Assembly (NCBI RefSeq): GCF_037975245.1
Contig: NC_092575.1
Location: 4,333,501 to 4,397,500 of the forward strand
Origin: Apostichopus japonicus
Lineage: Eukaryota; Echinodermata; Holothuroidea; Aspidochirotida; Stichopodidae
Reading direction: 5' to 3'
Length of the DNA stretch: 64,000 nt
The translations under genes and the position numbers were made by a program. The notes beneath the pieces were generated by a model. That model was not told where the DNA came from. It did no database searches and worked only from the letters and a program-made list of their open reading frames with translations. This document shows, in pieces, positions 1-32,624 of the stretch (position 1 is its first letter; the number at the start of each line of letters is the position of its first letter).

Positions 1-33
1 CTGTTTTACTTCCAATCACTTACCTAATTTATA

Positions 34-103
<70 letters not shown>

Positions 104-112
104 TATAAATGA
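1..112. repeat. (TA)n microsatellite
   Basis: Nearly uninterrupted AT dinucleotides fill about positions 30-112. On the minus strand this tract forms the 3' end of the adjacent tRNA-headed SINE, so it is probably the expanded tail of that element. Any ORF through it is a repeat artefact. Confidence 0.9.
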
Positions 113-228
113 AAACGTAATGAGAAGGAAAATCCAGAACAGTGGAAAAACTTCCAGCCTCCACCGGGATTCGAACCCGGGCTTCCCGCTTTGTACGCGG
201 ACACCCTAACCAACTAGGCCATGGACGT
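100..228 (-). mobile_element. tRNA-derived SINE (tRNA-like head at 157-228)
   Basis: On the minus strand, 228 to 157 folds as a tRNA. It has an A-box-like TGGCCTAGTTGG, an anticodon arm TCCGC/GCGGG with a 7-nt loop GTACAAA (nominal anticodon ACA), a perfect T arm with B box GGTTCGAATCC, and an acceptor stem with 5 of 7 pairs. The mismatched acceptor, the unusual ANN anticodon and the unrelated body running into a (TA)n tail argue for a SINE head rather than a working tRNA gene. A functional tRNA-Cys-like gene is the less likely alternative. Confidence 0.7.
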
Positions 229-486
229 TGATTGTATGTCCAGAGGTTCGAAACCGGTAAGGATGGTCGTAATTTCACTGTAGGCGTTTATCACCTGTAT
301 CGAATAATACTAGTTCTGTTTTTGGTGACATATTTTGCCTTACTCTAGAGATCAAACATGATGCTAACCAACTCGAAAATCATTTGTGATTCCTAAAGCC
401 GGATCTCGAAAGAGATACTTTGAACAGACTTTGTGTTAATAGAATGGAGGTAAACGACAAAGGCAAATTGATATATATCAATAAAA

Positions 487-508
487 CGTACACACACACA
501 CACACACC

Positions 509-557
<49 letters not shown>

Positions 558-620
558 GTGTGTGTGCGTGTGTGTGTGCGTGTATGTTTTAGCGTGTGTT
601 TGTGTGTGCATATATTTGAC
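487..620. repeat. (CA)n-(TA)n-(TG)n compound microsatellite
   Basis: CA repeats at 490-516 are followed by TA repeats to about 556 and then TG repeats to about 610. The order CA-TA-TG is self-complementary, so the tract could extrude as a hairpin or cruciform. It lies in the intron following the Ig exon. Confidence 0.9.
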
Positions 621-666
621 AAACCTGACATGGGAATAATAAAACATTGAAATAAATTATCTTTAC

Positions 667-969
667 CTTTGATTAGTAAACAATATCTTTGTAAGAGCGA
701 CCCGTTTCCTATACATGTATACATGCCTTCGTAGTTGTTGTTTTTAAGTAAAACTCGAATTGAGTAATCTTCCCCAATCATCTCGACATCTCCAAAATCG
801 ACTTCTCTCATTGGCGTTGTCCCCGTAAAGAGTAAGATGGTTCCATCTTTTACCCACAAGCTGCCTTCTACGTTTGTTGTATTACAATGAAGTTGTACAG
901 ATTTGCCCAGAACACCAATATTCCAGTCCAAGCACGACGTGTCAAGACGCAAGTTGTTGGTAGAACATC
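667..969 (-). CDS. Ig-domain gene exon 2 (Ig fold)
   Basis: 303 nt, phase 1 to phase 1, holding a complete Ig domain with the Cys-Trp-YxGxYxC pattern. The preceding residues include an extra pair of cysteines (GCSTNN and TSCLDW) that may form a second local disulfide. Confidence 0.7.
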
Positions 970-1101
970 CTGGAAGTAAAGAACGCTGAACATATTAGAA
1001 CACAATAACAATAATACATAAATAGCTTCATATAGGCAACGGCAATATATTTCGTTACCTTTGATGAAAATCAAAGCATATGCAAACGTCATAACCAACA
1101 T
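667..1101 (-). CDS. Ig-domain protein, first two coding exons (partial)
   Basis: Two exons join in phase on the minus strand. Exon 1 (1101-1059) encodes a short hydrophobic signal-like leader starting MLVMTFAYALIFIKG. Its donor G|GTAACG is phase 1, and the matching acceptor TTCCAG is at 970-971. Exon 2 (969-667) encodes one Ig domain of about 100 residues: first Cys in LHCNTT, core Trp in SLWVKD, and the diagnostic Y-x-G-x-Y-x-C as YEGMYTC. It ends in a phase-1 donor G|GTAAAG. A phase 1-1 exon is the usual form of Ig-domain exons. The gene must continue left of position 667 and off the window, because no stop is reached before the donor. The product is secreted or a surface receptor. The family (V-type or I-type) and function cannot be fixed from one domain. 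Confidence 0.7.
1059..1101 (-). CDS. Ig-domain gene exon 1 (signal peptide)
   Basis: 43 nt from ATG (1101-1099) to the phase-1 donor GTAACG. It encodes a hydrophobic leader. This ATG was chosen because it begins the hydrophobic stretch and the donor phase matches the Ig exon. Confidence 0.6.
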
Positions 1102-4100
1102 GATAGTACTATTTGTTGAATAGGACTATTTTAAACGCAAACAGTATGTCACACCGCTTGCCATCGCCAATGTAGCTGCATCACTTTGGCAAACAGGCAA
1201 CTGTTATCTCTCACGACCAAACCGAAAGAGTAAGAATTTCTTTGAGGTGTATATGCTAGATGCAAAATAGAAAGTGTTCATCTTTATAGGTCAATTTCCT
1301 TATAGACCTTCCAATGGAATAGAACCAATGGCAACAAGAAATATACAGAGTAAACCCCCATTCCCACACCTTCGATCTCTAAAACACTTCAATCGAAATC
1401 AATAGCACTCTGATTTATGCCACTTATTGAAAAACATGTTTTTCAAAATATTTAAGAAAACGTAACACTAGTACTAGAAACTCCCACGCTTTCCATACAA
1501 TTGTGAATGTATATATTCTAACAGAAAGACAAGCAATATATCCAATCATCATTTAATGTTCAGTTAATTGCTCTGATGTAGTTTCGCTTCCGTGAATCTG
1601 TTTTCAAGAAGACACGAACAAACAATACGGCCATTAAGCCTATACACGTATCCAGGATGACTTGGTTTTTATTATTGTTAATATAGTTACTTTCATTATT
1701 GTTTGTAGTTTATGGCTTCTTCAGTTGACAGAGCTGCTTGATATACACTCAGTCATTTTTTTAGATGATTCAATGTACGATAAACCTTGGTTATCCGGAA
1801 AAGAGCCGCAGGCAATTGTAATACGAAATAATCCGAATAACCCAACTTCCTAGTTTACGTTACACGTATTAATACAGGAAACGTAATTTGTAGTTTTCTA
1901 TCAAAATATTACGATACTTTACATAAACAATCTCTTTCGTAAAGTGAAACGCAATTTGTAAAATGATTAAGCATTTACTGTAACTGGGCGTGTTTTCTCG
2001 TATTTATGCTGTGTAGACCTATCTGTTCATACATACAAATGGAACCGTTTTAAAAAAAACAATATTTCGACGAATATACATCATGCATGTCCAATATTAC
2101 AACTCAATGAATGATTGGATTGAAATTGGATAATCCACAATGCGTCTATAGAGCTCCGAGATTATCCCGTGACCATTGACCTGTAATCAGAATGTCGCTT
2201 GTCACTGATCATAATTCATCACAAGCTCTTCTCGAGCGCATGAAATACCAATACTTCAAGCCCCCTCCCCCATACCTGTCCTCTGTATCTTCTTGATTTA
2301 CGGCACACTATTCTGACTAACTAAAATCTCTTGCCTTGACTCGAGTCAAAACGAAAATCACGGTCTACCCCAGACTAACCCAACACTTGAGCCGAGCCTA
2401 TAGGTACTGAACTCGAGTAAAGTCGAGTTACTTGTGTCAATCGGGGAATGAAATCTAGTCATACTCTTTGAAAGAAGCAAAGTTAAATAGTGCCGCCACT
2501 TACCTTACTCAACAACGGAATATATTACTGCGTTCCAAACAAACTGAATATGCTCCAACAGATAATGGCAAACGTTTTAACCGTAAACTGATGGGGACGT
2601 AGTACCGGTATACAGCAAACCAAACGCCCGATAATTTATATAGGCCTACCCTAGCTTGTCTTAAGCCCAGAGGAATAACATAGACGGCCCATTGGAGTCA
2701 TTTCTTTAAGTCCTGTCCTAGCATCCGCATGTGCCGAGACCACTAATTGTGGTTATATAGAAGTCTACCTCATGCAAAGTAATTAACCTAGGAATGCGCG
2801 CAGAAGGCTTGATAACCTCCTTGGAAATTCTTGAACTTTATGATATTCCACAGGCTCTTCCTTGTACGTTTGGCAATGGGACCGAGACAAGATTTGCCGC
2901 ACACAGGTAGACAAGAATTTAGTGATTAATGGCGGTAAATCTTGGGAAAGTCAAGAGACAATCGACAGAGGGAACCAGCCGTTCCCGGTTCCTTGGTCGA
3001 AAATCTTGGAATATAAACCGATAATCCTGGTTTCAGCCGACTATCCTTTTTTTTCGACCGATGGTATCATACGCCAATTAAACGCACCATTAACTTACAC
3101 ACTAAATCACATAAGTAATGTGGTCTCTAAGTCAAGATAGAAGTTCTCACTAGCTTGACGCTATACCCATCACTGGATAACTGACAAGTTGGCCTTTCAT
3201 GGCACCATCGATTTTTCCGTATTATGACGTGAGGAGTTTTGCTATAAGAGCCTGAAGTTTTCGTCACTTCTAAACAAACCTCTTCACTCAGTAGTTAACA
3301 ATTTCCGTACGCAGCACATGAACTTCCATTTCATGCTCTTCAACATGCAAGCCACAAAAAAACCCCACAAAAAACAGATCCTGATTGATAACATATCCAC
3401 ACAAAAAATGTTCTCCTAAAGCATTTTTCACTTTTCCTGACACGGGAGAACATCCGGGGGGATTAATATAGACTCTAATAGGAATATGCCACCCGATATA
3501 CCAAGCTTCTTGAACCGTCCAGGTTTCTCGCTTGAACTTACTTGGATTATCAACAGATACTCCAATTTTTCCTGATTACCTTGCCATTTTTTAACCGATA
3601 ATCCTGGGTTTTTGACCGATAAACCTGAAATACCTACCGATAACCAGGTTTTTCTCCGGTAATCTAATATTTAGCCGAAAATCCACTGTTTCTCGACCGA
3701 TAATCCAATATTTTCCTTTGATAACCGCAATATATCGGCGATATCCCATGTTTTTACAAGCAATTATCCAGGTTTAAGTTGAAAAACCTGGATTTTCGGG
3801 TGAGTATTCCATGTTTATCGGTGGACGATCCAGGTTTTCGACCGAAAACCTGGAATATCTAATTATGGCATTTGGCTTGCCATAGACATACATCACAATT
3901 ATATTGGCTAAAACTTCCACAGATATTTATACAAATATATGCGCTAATTTCCCAATTACACAGTCATCTGGAATATCGGAGAAATAATTTGTCAGGAATA
4001 TCGATACACTCGTTGTCCTCTGTTCCTCGTTTCTATGCATTTGAAGAATATTCATGTGGACAGTTTCTTGAAAGGCTGATTAATTCTACCTAATTATGTA

Positions 4101-4291
4101 AAATCTGCTTGTTAACTTTCAAAATCGTCAACTCTCTCGTTTATTTGCCCATAAGTTTTATCTGTTATTCGATTTAATTAATAGGTTATATCCACTGTGT
4201 AGATCAGTGGTTATATCGGCTATATATCTACCTACAACTCTTATATGAGTGCAGCGCAGACTATCAGCATTCAGCAACACGCTCGACTTTC
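1102..4291. other. intergenic region with no recognisable gene
   Basis: This separates the divergent Ig gene (minus) and LRRC74-like gene (plus), so both promoters must lie here. The short ORFs (for example at 1662-1853 and 2862-3140) show no domain, no splice-supported continuation and low-complexity composition. The only structured part I see is the degenerate repeat and foldback region at 2985-3865. Confidence 0.6.
2985..3865. repeat. degenerate short-word repeat with inverted ends
   Basis: Variants of a word like ACCGATAATCCTGGTTTT recur, sparsely at 2985-3065 and densely at 3594-3862, at irregular 18-30 bp spacing. The left part reads GGTCGAAAATCTTGGA, and the reverse complement of the right end reads GGTCGAAAACCTGGA, so the ends are inverted. 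It resembles a decayed foldback-type element or old minisatellite. Confidence 0.5.
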
Positions 4292-4305
4292 GTCTCCATG
4301 GGAAC
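4292..4305 (+). promoter_or_regulatory. RFX X-box upstream of the LRRC74-like gene
   Basis: GTCTCCATGGGAAC matches the X-box consensus GTHNYYATRRNAAC at every position. It lies 430 bp before the chosen ATG, a plausible core-promoter distance given an unseen 5' UTR. RFX factors drive ciliary and sperm-flagellar genes in metazoans, which would suit an LRRC74 relative. Chance occurrence is possible, since a degenerate 14-mer is not proof. Confidence 0.5.
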
Positions 4306-4734
4306 GTTTACATTGACCATTACTATGCAGTGCACCCGCGCTAGTGGATATCAGTGAAAGTGTTTCATATCGGCGCCTAGCCTATGCTGAGTACTGTAAT
4401 TATAGAGGCAAAGATTAGAGTCTGTTGTGGAAGTATACGAAGAGTATTTGCCGCAGTTCTACTTCTTCGCACACGTTGGCTACGCTTGCTATCAGCTTTT
4501 AGTACGAACGTATCTTAAATTTGATATGAATGCTAGAATATATATCAAACATTACTGAAAATACCTGTCCAAATTTTAATGTAACCTTGCGTAGCCTAAT
4601 AACATAACGGTTGCTGTTGTTGGCCTAGCCAATTGACAGTGACATATAGACTAGGCCCTGACTAACTTAGATAGGCTACGTCGATGGTTACGTACCAAAA
4701 AGGAAGTTAGCGAAAGGCAATTTGACTCAGCAGG

Positions 4735-25450
<20,716 letters not shown>

Positions 25451-25570
25451 CCTTCAACAAGACGGATAATACTTTAAGATACTGTGGTTCAAGCATTAAA
25501 ACAGTTATTTTCGTACAAACTTGAAAAAATCTTTATTTGGTTGGGATGGAAATATCTAAGTGGCATTAAT

Positions 25571-25576
25571 AATAAA
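25571..25576 (+). terminator. probable polyadenylation signal of the LRRC74-like gene
   Basis: AATAAA is the first canonical hexamer after the stop at 25450. A variant ATTAAA-like hexamer occurs nearer, around 25495. Confidence 0.5.
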
Positions 25577-28543
25577 TATCATATCACATACAGGCATATT
25601 CAGGAATTCTGTTTTACATGAACGATTCTTGTTGTCTTTTTCAAAGTAATGAGGGCGCTGTTAGCATTTTTAGACACAAAATGCTGCGTCCATTTTACAG
25701 TGTAAAAGAAAGATAATTATAAATAAGTAGAAGATGAATCTGCTGTTAAATTGAAGAAAAAGTAACAAATTGTAAAATAGAGAAGTAGGAGAAGAAATCA
25801 AAATGCTGCCCTCTTTCAGCATTCTGATTCTATTTGACTGGACCTCATCATTCATTATCTTCCAACATGTTCTTCCTCAAATTACAAACAATTAATTAAT
25901 TAAGGGTTGAAATAAAACCAGCATTAATGACAGATCAATTTATATAACTATGGTGTAACGATAAATTACAAGACTATTTTCACAATATCATGACTTATGT
26001 TGACATGTGAAAATACTTGAGTAAGGGTTCTTCATCAACAATTAATGAACAGTTGACACAAATCCAACATTATATTAATATGACTGTTGTTCTGATATAT
26101 GACAGAGCAATTTAAACAGCTTATGTTAAAATGGATAAATTACAAGATTATTTTTACTCATCATGACTTGAGTGAAAATAATCGGGTGAAGGTTCCTCGT
26201 CAACAATTAATTTACATTCAACATAAACCCAACATTATTTTAATATGACAGTTATTCTGTAAAATGATAGATACAGTTATGTACTGTAACGGATAAATTA
26301 CAAGTATTATTTACACAATATCATGACTCCTGTGAAAATACTAGAGTGAAGGTTCTTCATCAACAAGTAAGCTTGAAATGAGTAGCAGATGCCATTATCA
26401 CCTTAGTCCATAAAATTATGTACCAGTCTTGTCGGTTTTGCTATTTGGTAATTTTGTAACATTTTTGAGTGTGAATAACCAAAAGCAGATAAAAGAAAAC
26501 ATATCTGTAACTTAAAACCATTCATTTTACACAATATTTGTAATAATCAATGTTTACAGTTCTTCCTAATGTAACCCTAAAAGGGTGTGTATACATCAAA
26601 TCATGCCCATTAGTGATTGACTTCCACGTTATGTTCTCTCAGGATTCCTTCCATAACATCATCAAGTTTTTCAAAAGGTAAATTTATGAAGCTACCTGCA
26701 TCTGTTGAACTTAACAAGAAGGCTTGAACCAACAATTTGATGTCATGGTTTTACATTTTACCCGATATGAAATATTTCAGACCTTTAACAATCATATCCT
26801 CAAAGGTGTAACACATCTACTTGATTGAGAGATGCAATCAGCTCTTCAATTAACATTCATATAGATGATCAGATTTCCGCAAAAGATTGTTGTTTACAAT
26901 CTTCTTTCTAAGGTCCTTACTACTGCCAGTAAAGACTCCCATGATGCATTGCGTTGTGCTTCCATAATGACTTATTTAACAGACAAGTTTTACAGAACTG
27001 TTTGTATGTATTCAGAACAAAATGATATTTTCAAAATTGCCCAATATTAGTATTTCAAACATATTATACTTACCTCACAATCAAAATTTCAGTCTTCAAT
27101 TGAATCTAAAAGATTTGATAGATAATCACATAAAGTCACCTCCATTCATTACCTGCAATCACTTTTATCATAAGATTTTACCAAAGTTTTCCATCCAGAA
27201 TGTCGTTTTTAACATTTAAATATTAAATAGCCAAGTTTAGGACAGAACATGTAACAGGACAGAATATGTAACATGAATTAATCGTTTTCGATTCATTATT
27301 TCTTATCACTACTATTAAGAGGTTTTTTCTTGGCTTAAAGACAACCTGTACAGGTTTAATAATTTTTTTAATCATGGCCAACAATTCCATGACTGTCACA
27401 AATTCCTTTGCTACAAAAATTTGACCAAGTTGCAGACAACTGGTGTTCTTTCTTAATATGATTATGCCTGACAGATATTTACTACCGTCTTACATTGATA
27501 GAATGATGTTTTACTGTTTCCCTCTTTCTTTATACACGTATATTATAGTTTTGTAAAACATTTTTGCATCCTGCAATTTTTTGCAATCAAAACAAGAGGC
27601 TGTATTTTCTATACTGTAGATGTGTTTTTTAGTAACCATAGAAACAAAAGTTGATAGCAAGGTGTTACCTGTTAAAACCAGTGGAGCTGTGACAGACAAT
27701 GGAGAATGGATTGGTATCACATGCTGATCTCATATTTTGACTGTATTTTCATACCTTATCCAAATTTGAGAACTGCTGAAACTTGGAGTGGGGTTTGGGG
27801 GTGGGGGACAGGTAGCAAGTAACTTCAAGAAATAGATCAATATTTTAGATTATATATATATTTTTAAGAATTCTGATGTTATGAAATAAGTATACAATAT
27901 GAACAGCAGTTTTTCTGCATAGAAACTTACATATGTATGCATCATGATACTATATAGGTTGGTAAATTACAATTATTCAGCTATGCTACAGAACATCACC
28001 ACCAATGCCTATCAATCTGGGCTTCCCAAGTATTTATTCAGGGAAACAGTTTGTCTTATTTACTACAAATTCTCAATATTCCATGAGATACCTTGATATT
28101 GATTTGCCAAAGACTCATTCTGATGTGTATGTCAGAATATATTTTTAAATAATGCCTTGTGATTCCGATATAAACGTACACTTCAAAAACAAAATTGGTT
28201 AAACTTTCCAAACTTTGATGGAACCACCAGTCCTAACCCACCGTCCATTCATGCTTTCATGTATTAACAGTTTAAAATCTAGGTTACATCATAATTACTG
28301 ATGTCTAGGTATTCATATACAAAAGTTATTTGTAAATATTCTATGCTTCTTGAAGCAAGTGTAAATAGGTTGTTTTGTATTGAATGTGATGCATATTACC
28401 TTTTTTTTATGATTATCTGAATGACTGTGCAGTATATTGTGTATAAATAGCAACACTACTAGTTCAAAGATACAATAAACCATTCTGTCATAATACAACA
28501 CGATGTTCTGCGTCATGTTTTCAATTGACAAGGTAATTGTCTG
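25577..28543. other. intergenic, no recognisable gene
   Basis: All ORFs here are short, AT-rich and without domains or matching splice sites. The one structured feature is the three-unit repeat at 25960-26371. Confidence 0.6.
25960..26371 (+). repeat. three-unit tandem repeat of about 160-174 bp
   Basis: Units begin with GATAAATTACAAG at 25960, 26134 and 26292. Each continues through ATCATGACT, GTGAAAATA and GGTTC(T/C)TC(A/G)TCAACAA. The third is partial. It lies just downstream of the LRRC74-like gene. Confidence 0.85.
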
Positions 28544-28803
28544 CATTACCGAGTTCAACCTGGTTAGCCCTCGCCTGGTTTATACCCGATAAAAACGACG
28601 ATTTTCCGGGGATCACGTGATCTACCAAGTTACCAAATCTTATCTAATGAAGCAGCTGCAGCAGAAATTAACTCTCAAAAAAAGAGCTTAAGGAGTAAGA
28701 TGAGGAAGCCAGTTTTGGTTGCTTCGTAGATCACGTGATACCCGGGAAATCGCCGTTTTTCCGGGTATAAACCAAGCGGAGGACTTCGGTTGAACTGGTA
28801 ATG
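28544..28803. mobile_element. 260-bp MITE with about 75-bp inverted repeats
   Basis: The left arm begins CATTACCGAGTTCAACC, and the reverse complement of the right arm begins CATTACCAGTTCAACC. The arms match through TGGTTTATACCCG and a palindromic GATCACGTGATC. The centre of about 100 bp is unrelated and carries no ORF. I could not define a target-site duplication. Confidence 0.8.
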
Positions 28804-29439
28804 TAAATATATTCTCTTTCGAAACCACCAAACAAACAGAAAGACACACAAATAAACGAAAATACCGTAATATATAGTGATATAATGATATGTCATATGC
28901 TTGCAATCTTATGAATATGAAAGAAAATATGGCGGCGATGAGTAGTATACCCTAATAGTTTTGTATTCAAGAAAAATATTCTAGCTCTAATGTTTTACAG
29001 AATTCATCATTGGTGTTACGTTATTCATAGTGCGTAACTATATTCAACTGACCAATAAGGTTCATTCAAGTGGATATGATTGCAAGATATGCACCCTATG
29101 AAGTATATGCTGCATTTAAAATAACGGTAATCAACTAAAACTACGACGATCCTGATGGTGACAACCGGAAACAGATTTTATCATTGCTCCAGATGCGTTC
29201 CCTACAACTTCCCACACCCACCTTCCAAAAGAGAAATATAGGACAAAAATTAAAAGGTAGACAAGCAGGAATCTGGACATAGTAGAATATCTTTATATAT
29301 ACGATATTTGGTTGCCACTTACAGTTCTTCCTTAGTAAAAATATATTATAATCAACTCGAAAGCTAAGTCTTAGACTAATGACAACTTCACATCTTAGCC
29401 GTTTACACCGTATACACACACCTGAATTAAACATAGCCA

Positions 29440-29745
29440 CACATGGTTACCTTACGGGCGGTTGTGGGACCCAACATTTGTCCAGCCCATCCTCTCCCCT
29501 CAAGGTAAGCCCGTCCCTTCAGGGTGACAACAGTACCCGAAAAGATTAGTGAATAACATTCTTTTTAAGAAAAGTCACCCAGCAAAGAACCTGGTCACGA
29601 AAAACCGAACGACTGATCCGCTCTCAACCCCAGTCCCCTAGCATAGAGATTGTGACTGTGTGATCATCGTCAGGTGTGTATCACGATTCCCCTCGAAGGG
29701 GAACAGATACTGCACATGACCTTAGCCAAAAGGCCGAGAGGTGAG
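29440..29745 (-). ncRNA. U2 snRNA-headed repeat (SINE or U2 pseudogene)
   Basis: Reading from 29745 leftward, the first 45 nt match the 5' end of U2 snRNA: TCTCGGCCTTTTGGCTAAG is exact, followed by GTCATGTGCAGTATCTGTTC. In U2 the branch-point-pairing element is GTAGTA; here it is GCAGTA. After TCTGTTC the similarity stops: the U2 Sm site and 3' stem-loops are absent, and about 250 bp of other sequence follows, starting with hairpin CCCCTTCGAGGGG. That fits a snRNA-headed SINE or a truncated chimeric pseudogene. It is not a functional U2 gene. Confidence 0.6.
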
Positions 29746-31429
29746 TTTAGTTAATTAGGTATGAAAACTTTCATGAATGGGTAGAACCGACGGATGGGTA
29801 TTTAACTAGACAAACATTTAAATCCTCTCTAGATTATAATCCATAAGGAATGTCCTTGTTTGTGAAGGATTATATGTCCTGTAAGTGTACTTTGGTTCGT
29901 GAAAATACACTTTCAATAGGGATGATCCTTACAACTAAGCCTAACCGTGATAATAGGGTGACATTCTGTAACATCATGAATATCTATTCAGATGTTAATT
30001 AATGCATCAGAATATTCATGACTGCAATTGATCAAGTAAAAACTTCTACTAGAATATTCATGAGTGGAAAATTCCTACTAACTGTACGTGTGTTTCATAT
30101 ACTTGCTCAGTGCTGCATGCTAGAGGAGCACATGGTTTGCTATCCTGCTGCTGTTGGAGGAGATCTATAGTAGACCGCCAAACATAGCTGAATCTTTATA
30201 ATTTTACTGCTATGGGGTAAGTTAAATATTTCCTTCTACTAATTAGTGACTTCTCTACTAAACAAAAAGGTTATATTGGTTTTAGGACAGTTAGTCTAGT
30301 CTTTTATAGTTACTTGCTAATGGGATGATAACTTCAGGGAGATTTACTAGACTTCGGCTCAAGACCTATCAATATTAGCTGTACGAACACAGTGTATTTT
30401 GTTTTCTGGCGAGGAGAAATATAAATATAAAAGTTACTAAAGGCCAAGTTTATAAGGCTTACATTTAGTAGGATCGGCCCAGTCAGTCCCCATGTAGGCT
30501 TTGGGTCTAGGTTCCTCTTGTTAGTGTTTGATAACTCCATAACGAGCTTACACTCGGGCAGGAGTTTGAGAGGGTCAGGTGAAGCTGATTTTACCAGGAT
30601 TGAAGTCGGTGTACGTCTGCATAGTTTTTATACTTACTCTAAAATAACCATCGATCATACAATCTGCCGTGAATCCCATTAACAACTTTGAGACAACACA
30701 CTTAACCACTGACAGGAAAACTGTCAGTGACCAATCTACATTTCTCGCTTTCTCGTCCTTATATAGTTTCGAATAATGTAATTGATTTTCCTCCTCTGGA
30801 CTATACCCCGTCCGGATGTTGAGAAGGTCACATTTATTTTCGATTGATGTCGATTGGCTGGATCTTTTACCGCAGTTACCGGTTTTAGAGGTAACGAGAG
30901 GTCAAGCTTGGCATAGTGCTCAAGTAAACTGAATTGTAACTACCAACCTCGTTAAGAATAACTGCGAAACACCCCCCCCCCCCCCAACAAACAGACTCGC
31001 ACCTGATTGATTTCCTTTGCACTGTAAAATAGCTTCAGACTATAAATGTACGAATAAATGATTTAGTTTGTAGTATCATTCTTCTGGCCTAAGTAATGTT
31101 TAATGATAGAACACGGAAACATTAATTGACCATTAACTTACGAGATGCATTCGAGCATACAGCAATCTTTTGATCAGCTGATTTTCCTCTGTGAAGTCAA
31201 ACCCAAACTACAGCACCCAACGGCAGTGTGGTATAGATATGGGAAGCTATCAAACAGTGGGCCGGAGACGGAGGGAGGACAAAGAAAAAAAGAAAGAGTT
31301 CCTAGTTTTTTGTATCTTCACCTGTCGAGGTTTTCTATTGTTGGTGCTTCGGTGATGGTGATAGGACAAAATCTCGACATATCTCAATTTGTTCTCTTTC
31401 CCGTATGAGTGTGACTTTTCCTCGAATAA

Positions 31430-31998
31430 AAAAAAGTACCTGTAAATACGAAATTTCGATATTTCTCAACTTAGATTGTGTCGATAGTCTTTATCTAAAC
31501 ACTTCGACTGTTTTACGATTTTATAGTTTCTTTTTTTCTCCAACTTGGACTTTTTTACTGATCTAATTTCCACTACTATATCTCAAAAATGATCGACTCT
31601 TCCCTTACACAAATTGTTATATCAACTTGTCGACTTTTCATCTCAATTCTCGAGTTTCTGTACTTTAATTCTTTTCGAATTATCCCTTTATATTGCAACA
31701 TTTAATGATTGCAAAAGTTCGACATTATAATCTCAAAATATCACATTTTCTTGAAAACTTAAGATGACGATGGTATGAATTATAGTGGGGTGGCACTAAG
31801 TATGATGGGGTGGTATGAAGTATCTTGGGTGGTACTAAGTATGAGTGGATGGTATTAAGTATCGTAGGGTAGTACTAAGTATGAGTGGATGGTATTAAGT
31901 ATCGTGAGGTGGTATACTAATTTTAATGGGATGGTATGAAGTTTCGTAGGGTGGTACTAAGTATAATGGGGTGGTATGCATGTAAGTGTAAGAAGAGC
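31430..31998 (+). repeat. minisatellite-bearing repeat element, copy A
   Basis: About 340 bp of degenerate CGACTTTTNATCTCAA-like words lead into an array at about 31775-31985 of two alternating 20-bp halves (GGTATGAAGTATCGTGGGGT and a GGTACTAAGTAT variant), about five dimers. An inverted, longer copy lies at 38728-39535. The shared boundary beyond the array (GTAAGTGTAAGAAGAGCC) shows it is one element family and not chance arrays. Confidence 0.75.
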
Positions 31999-32624
31999 CA
32001 AATTAAAGCCGTTGAATGACTTTGGTGTGTAATCAAAAATTGGACTTTTCATAGACATTTTGCAGGTCGATGTAGCAAACAAGATTTATTTCTATCTATC
32101 TATATCAAATCTCGGAAATGCTGACACCAACTAACTATTAAAGCACATTTTGTTTCTATGGTAACTTAGCCGTTTCCAATGTTACATGCGTTAAAGCTAT
32201 CTAAATGCCGATGTCATAGCAATTAGGATGTATGTGTAACTGGAGATTAGTCATGGTTGGCCACAATGTTTATGAAATTTAATGTCCATAATTTGGAACG
32301 ATCGTGAAGAGTTAACTGGAAAAAAATGACGAACAATGACGCATGCAAAAGTTCGAGTTAACCCTGACTAACTTCGGACGAATGCAATTTGGTGCATTGC
32401 CAACATCTAATGCCAAACGGATGACAACACTGGAAACATAATCGTTTGACAATTCTCGCACTTTTCAATTGTTTTCAAAATTCCCAACGTAGTTTAGAGG
32501 TCAAAATCATATACATACCATCATCTGTCGTTAGCAGTATCTTGTGGTCACTGCGTGTTTTTGAGAACTACCGAATTAAAACTTCCAACTTATTGTCATT
32601 TTTCACACCGGATTGGAGCCAATT

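Larger units (their letters stand above)
28804..32624. other. intergenic, no recognisable protein gene
   Basis: Apart from the U2-headed repeat and the minisatellite element at 31430-31998, I see only short ORFs without domains. TGAATATTCA-like words cluster at about 29975-30065. The promoter for the first C1q head should lie near the right end, but I see no clear TATA box. Confidence 0.5.

Noticed and set aside
157-228. functional tRNA gene (anticodon ACA, nominally Cys)
   Set aside because: Two acceptor-stem mismatches, an unusual ANN anticodon for Cys, and a SINE-like body and tail.
24-278. 84-aa minus-strand ORF
   Set aside because: It is a translation of the tRNA-headed SINE and the (TA)n tail.
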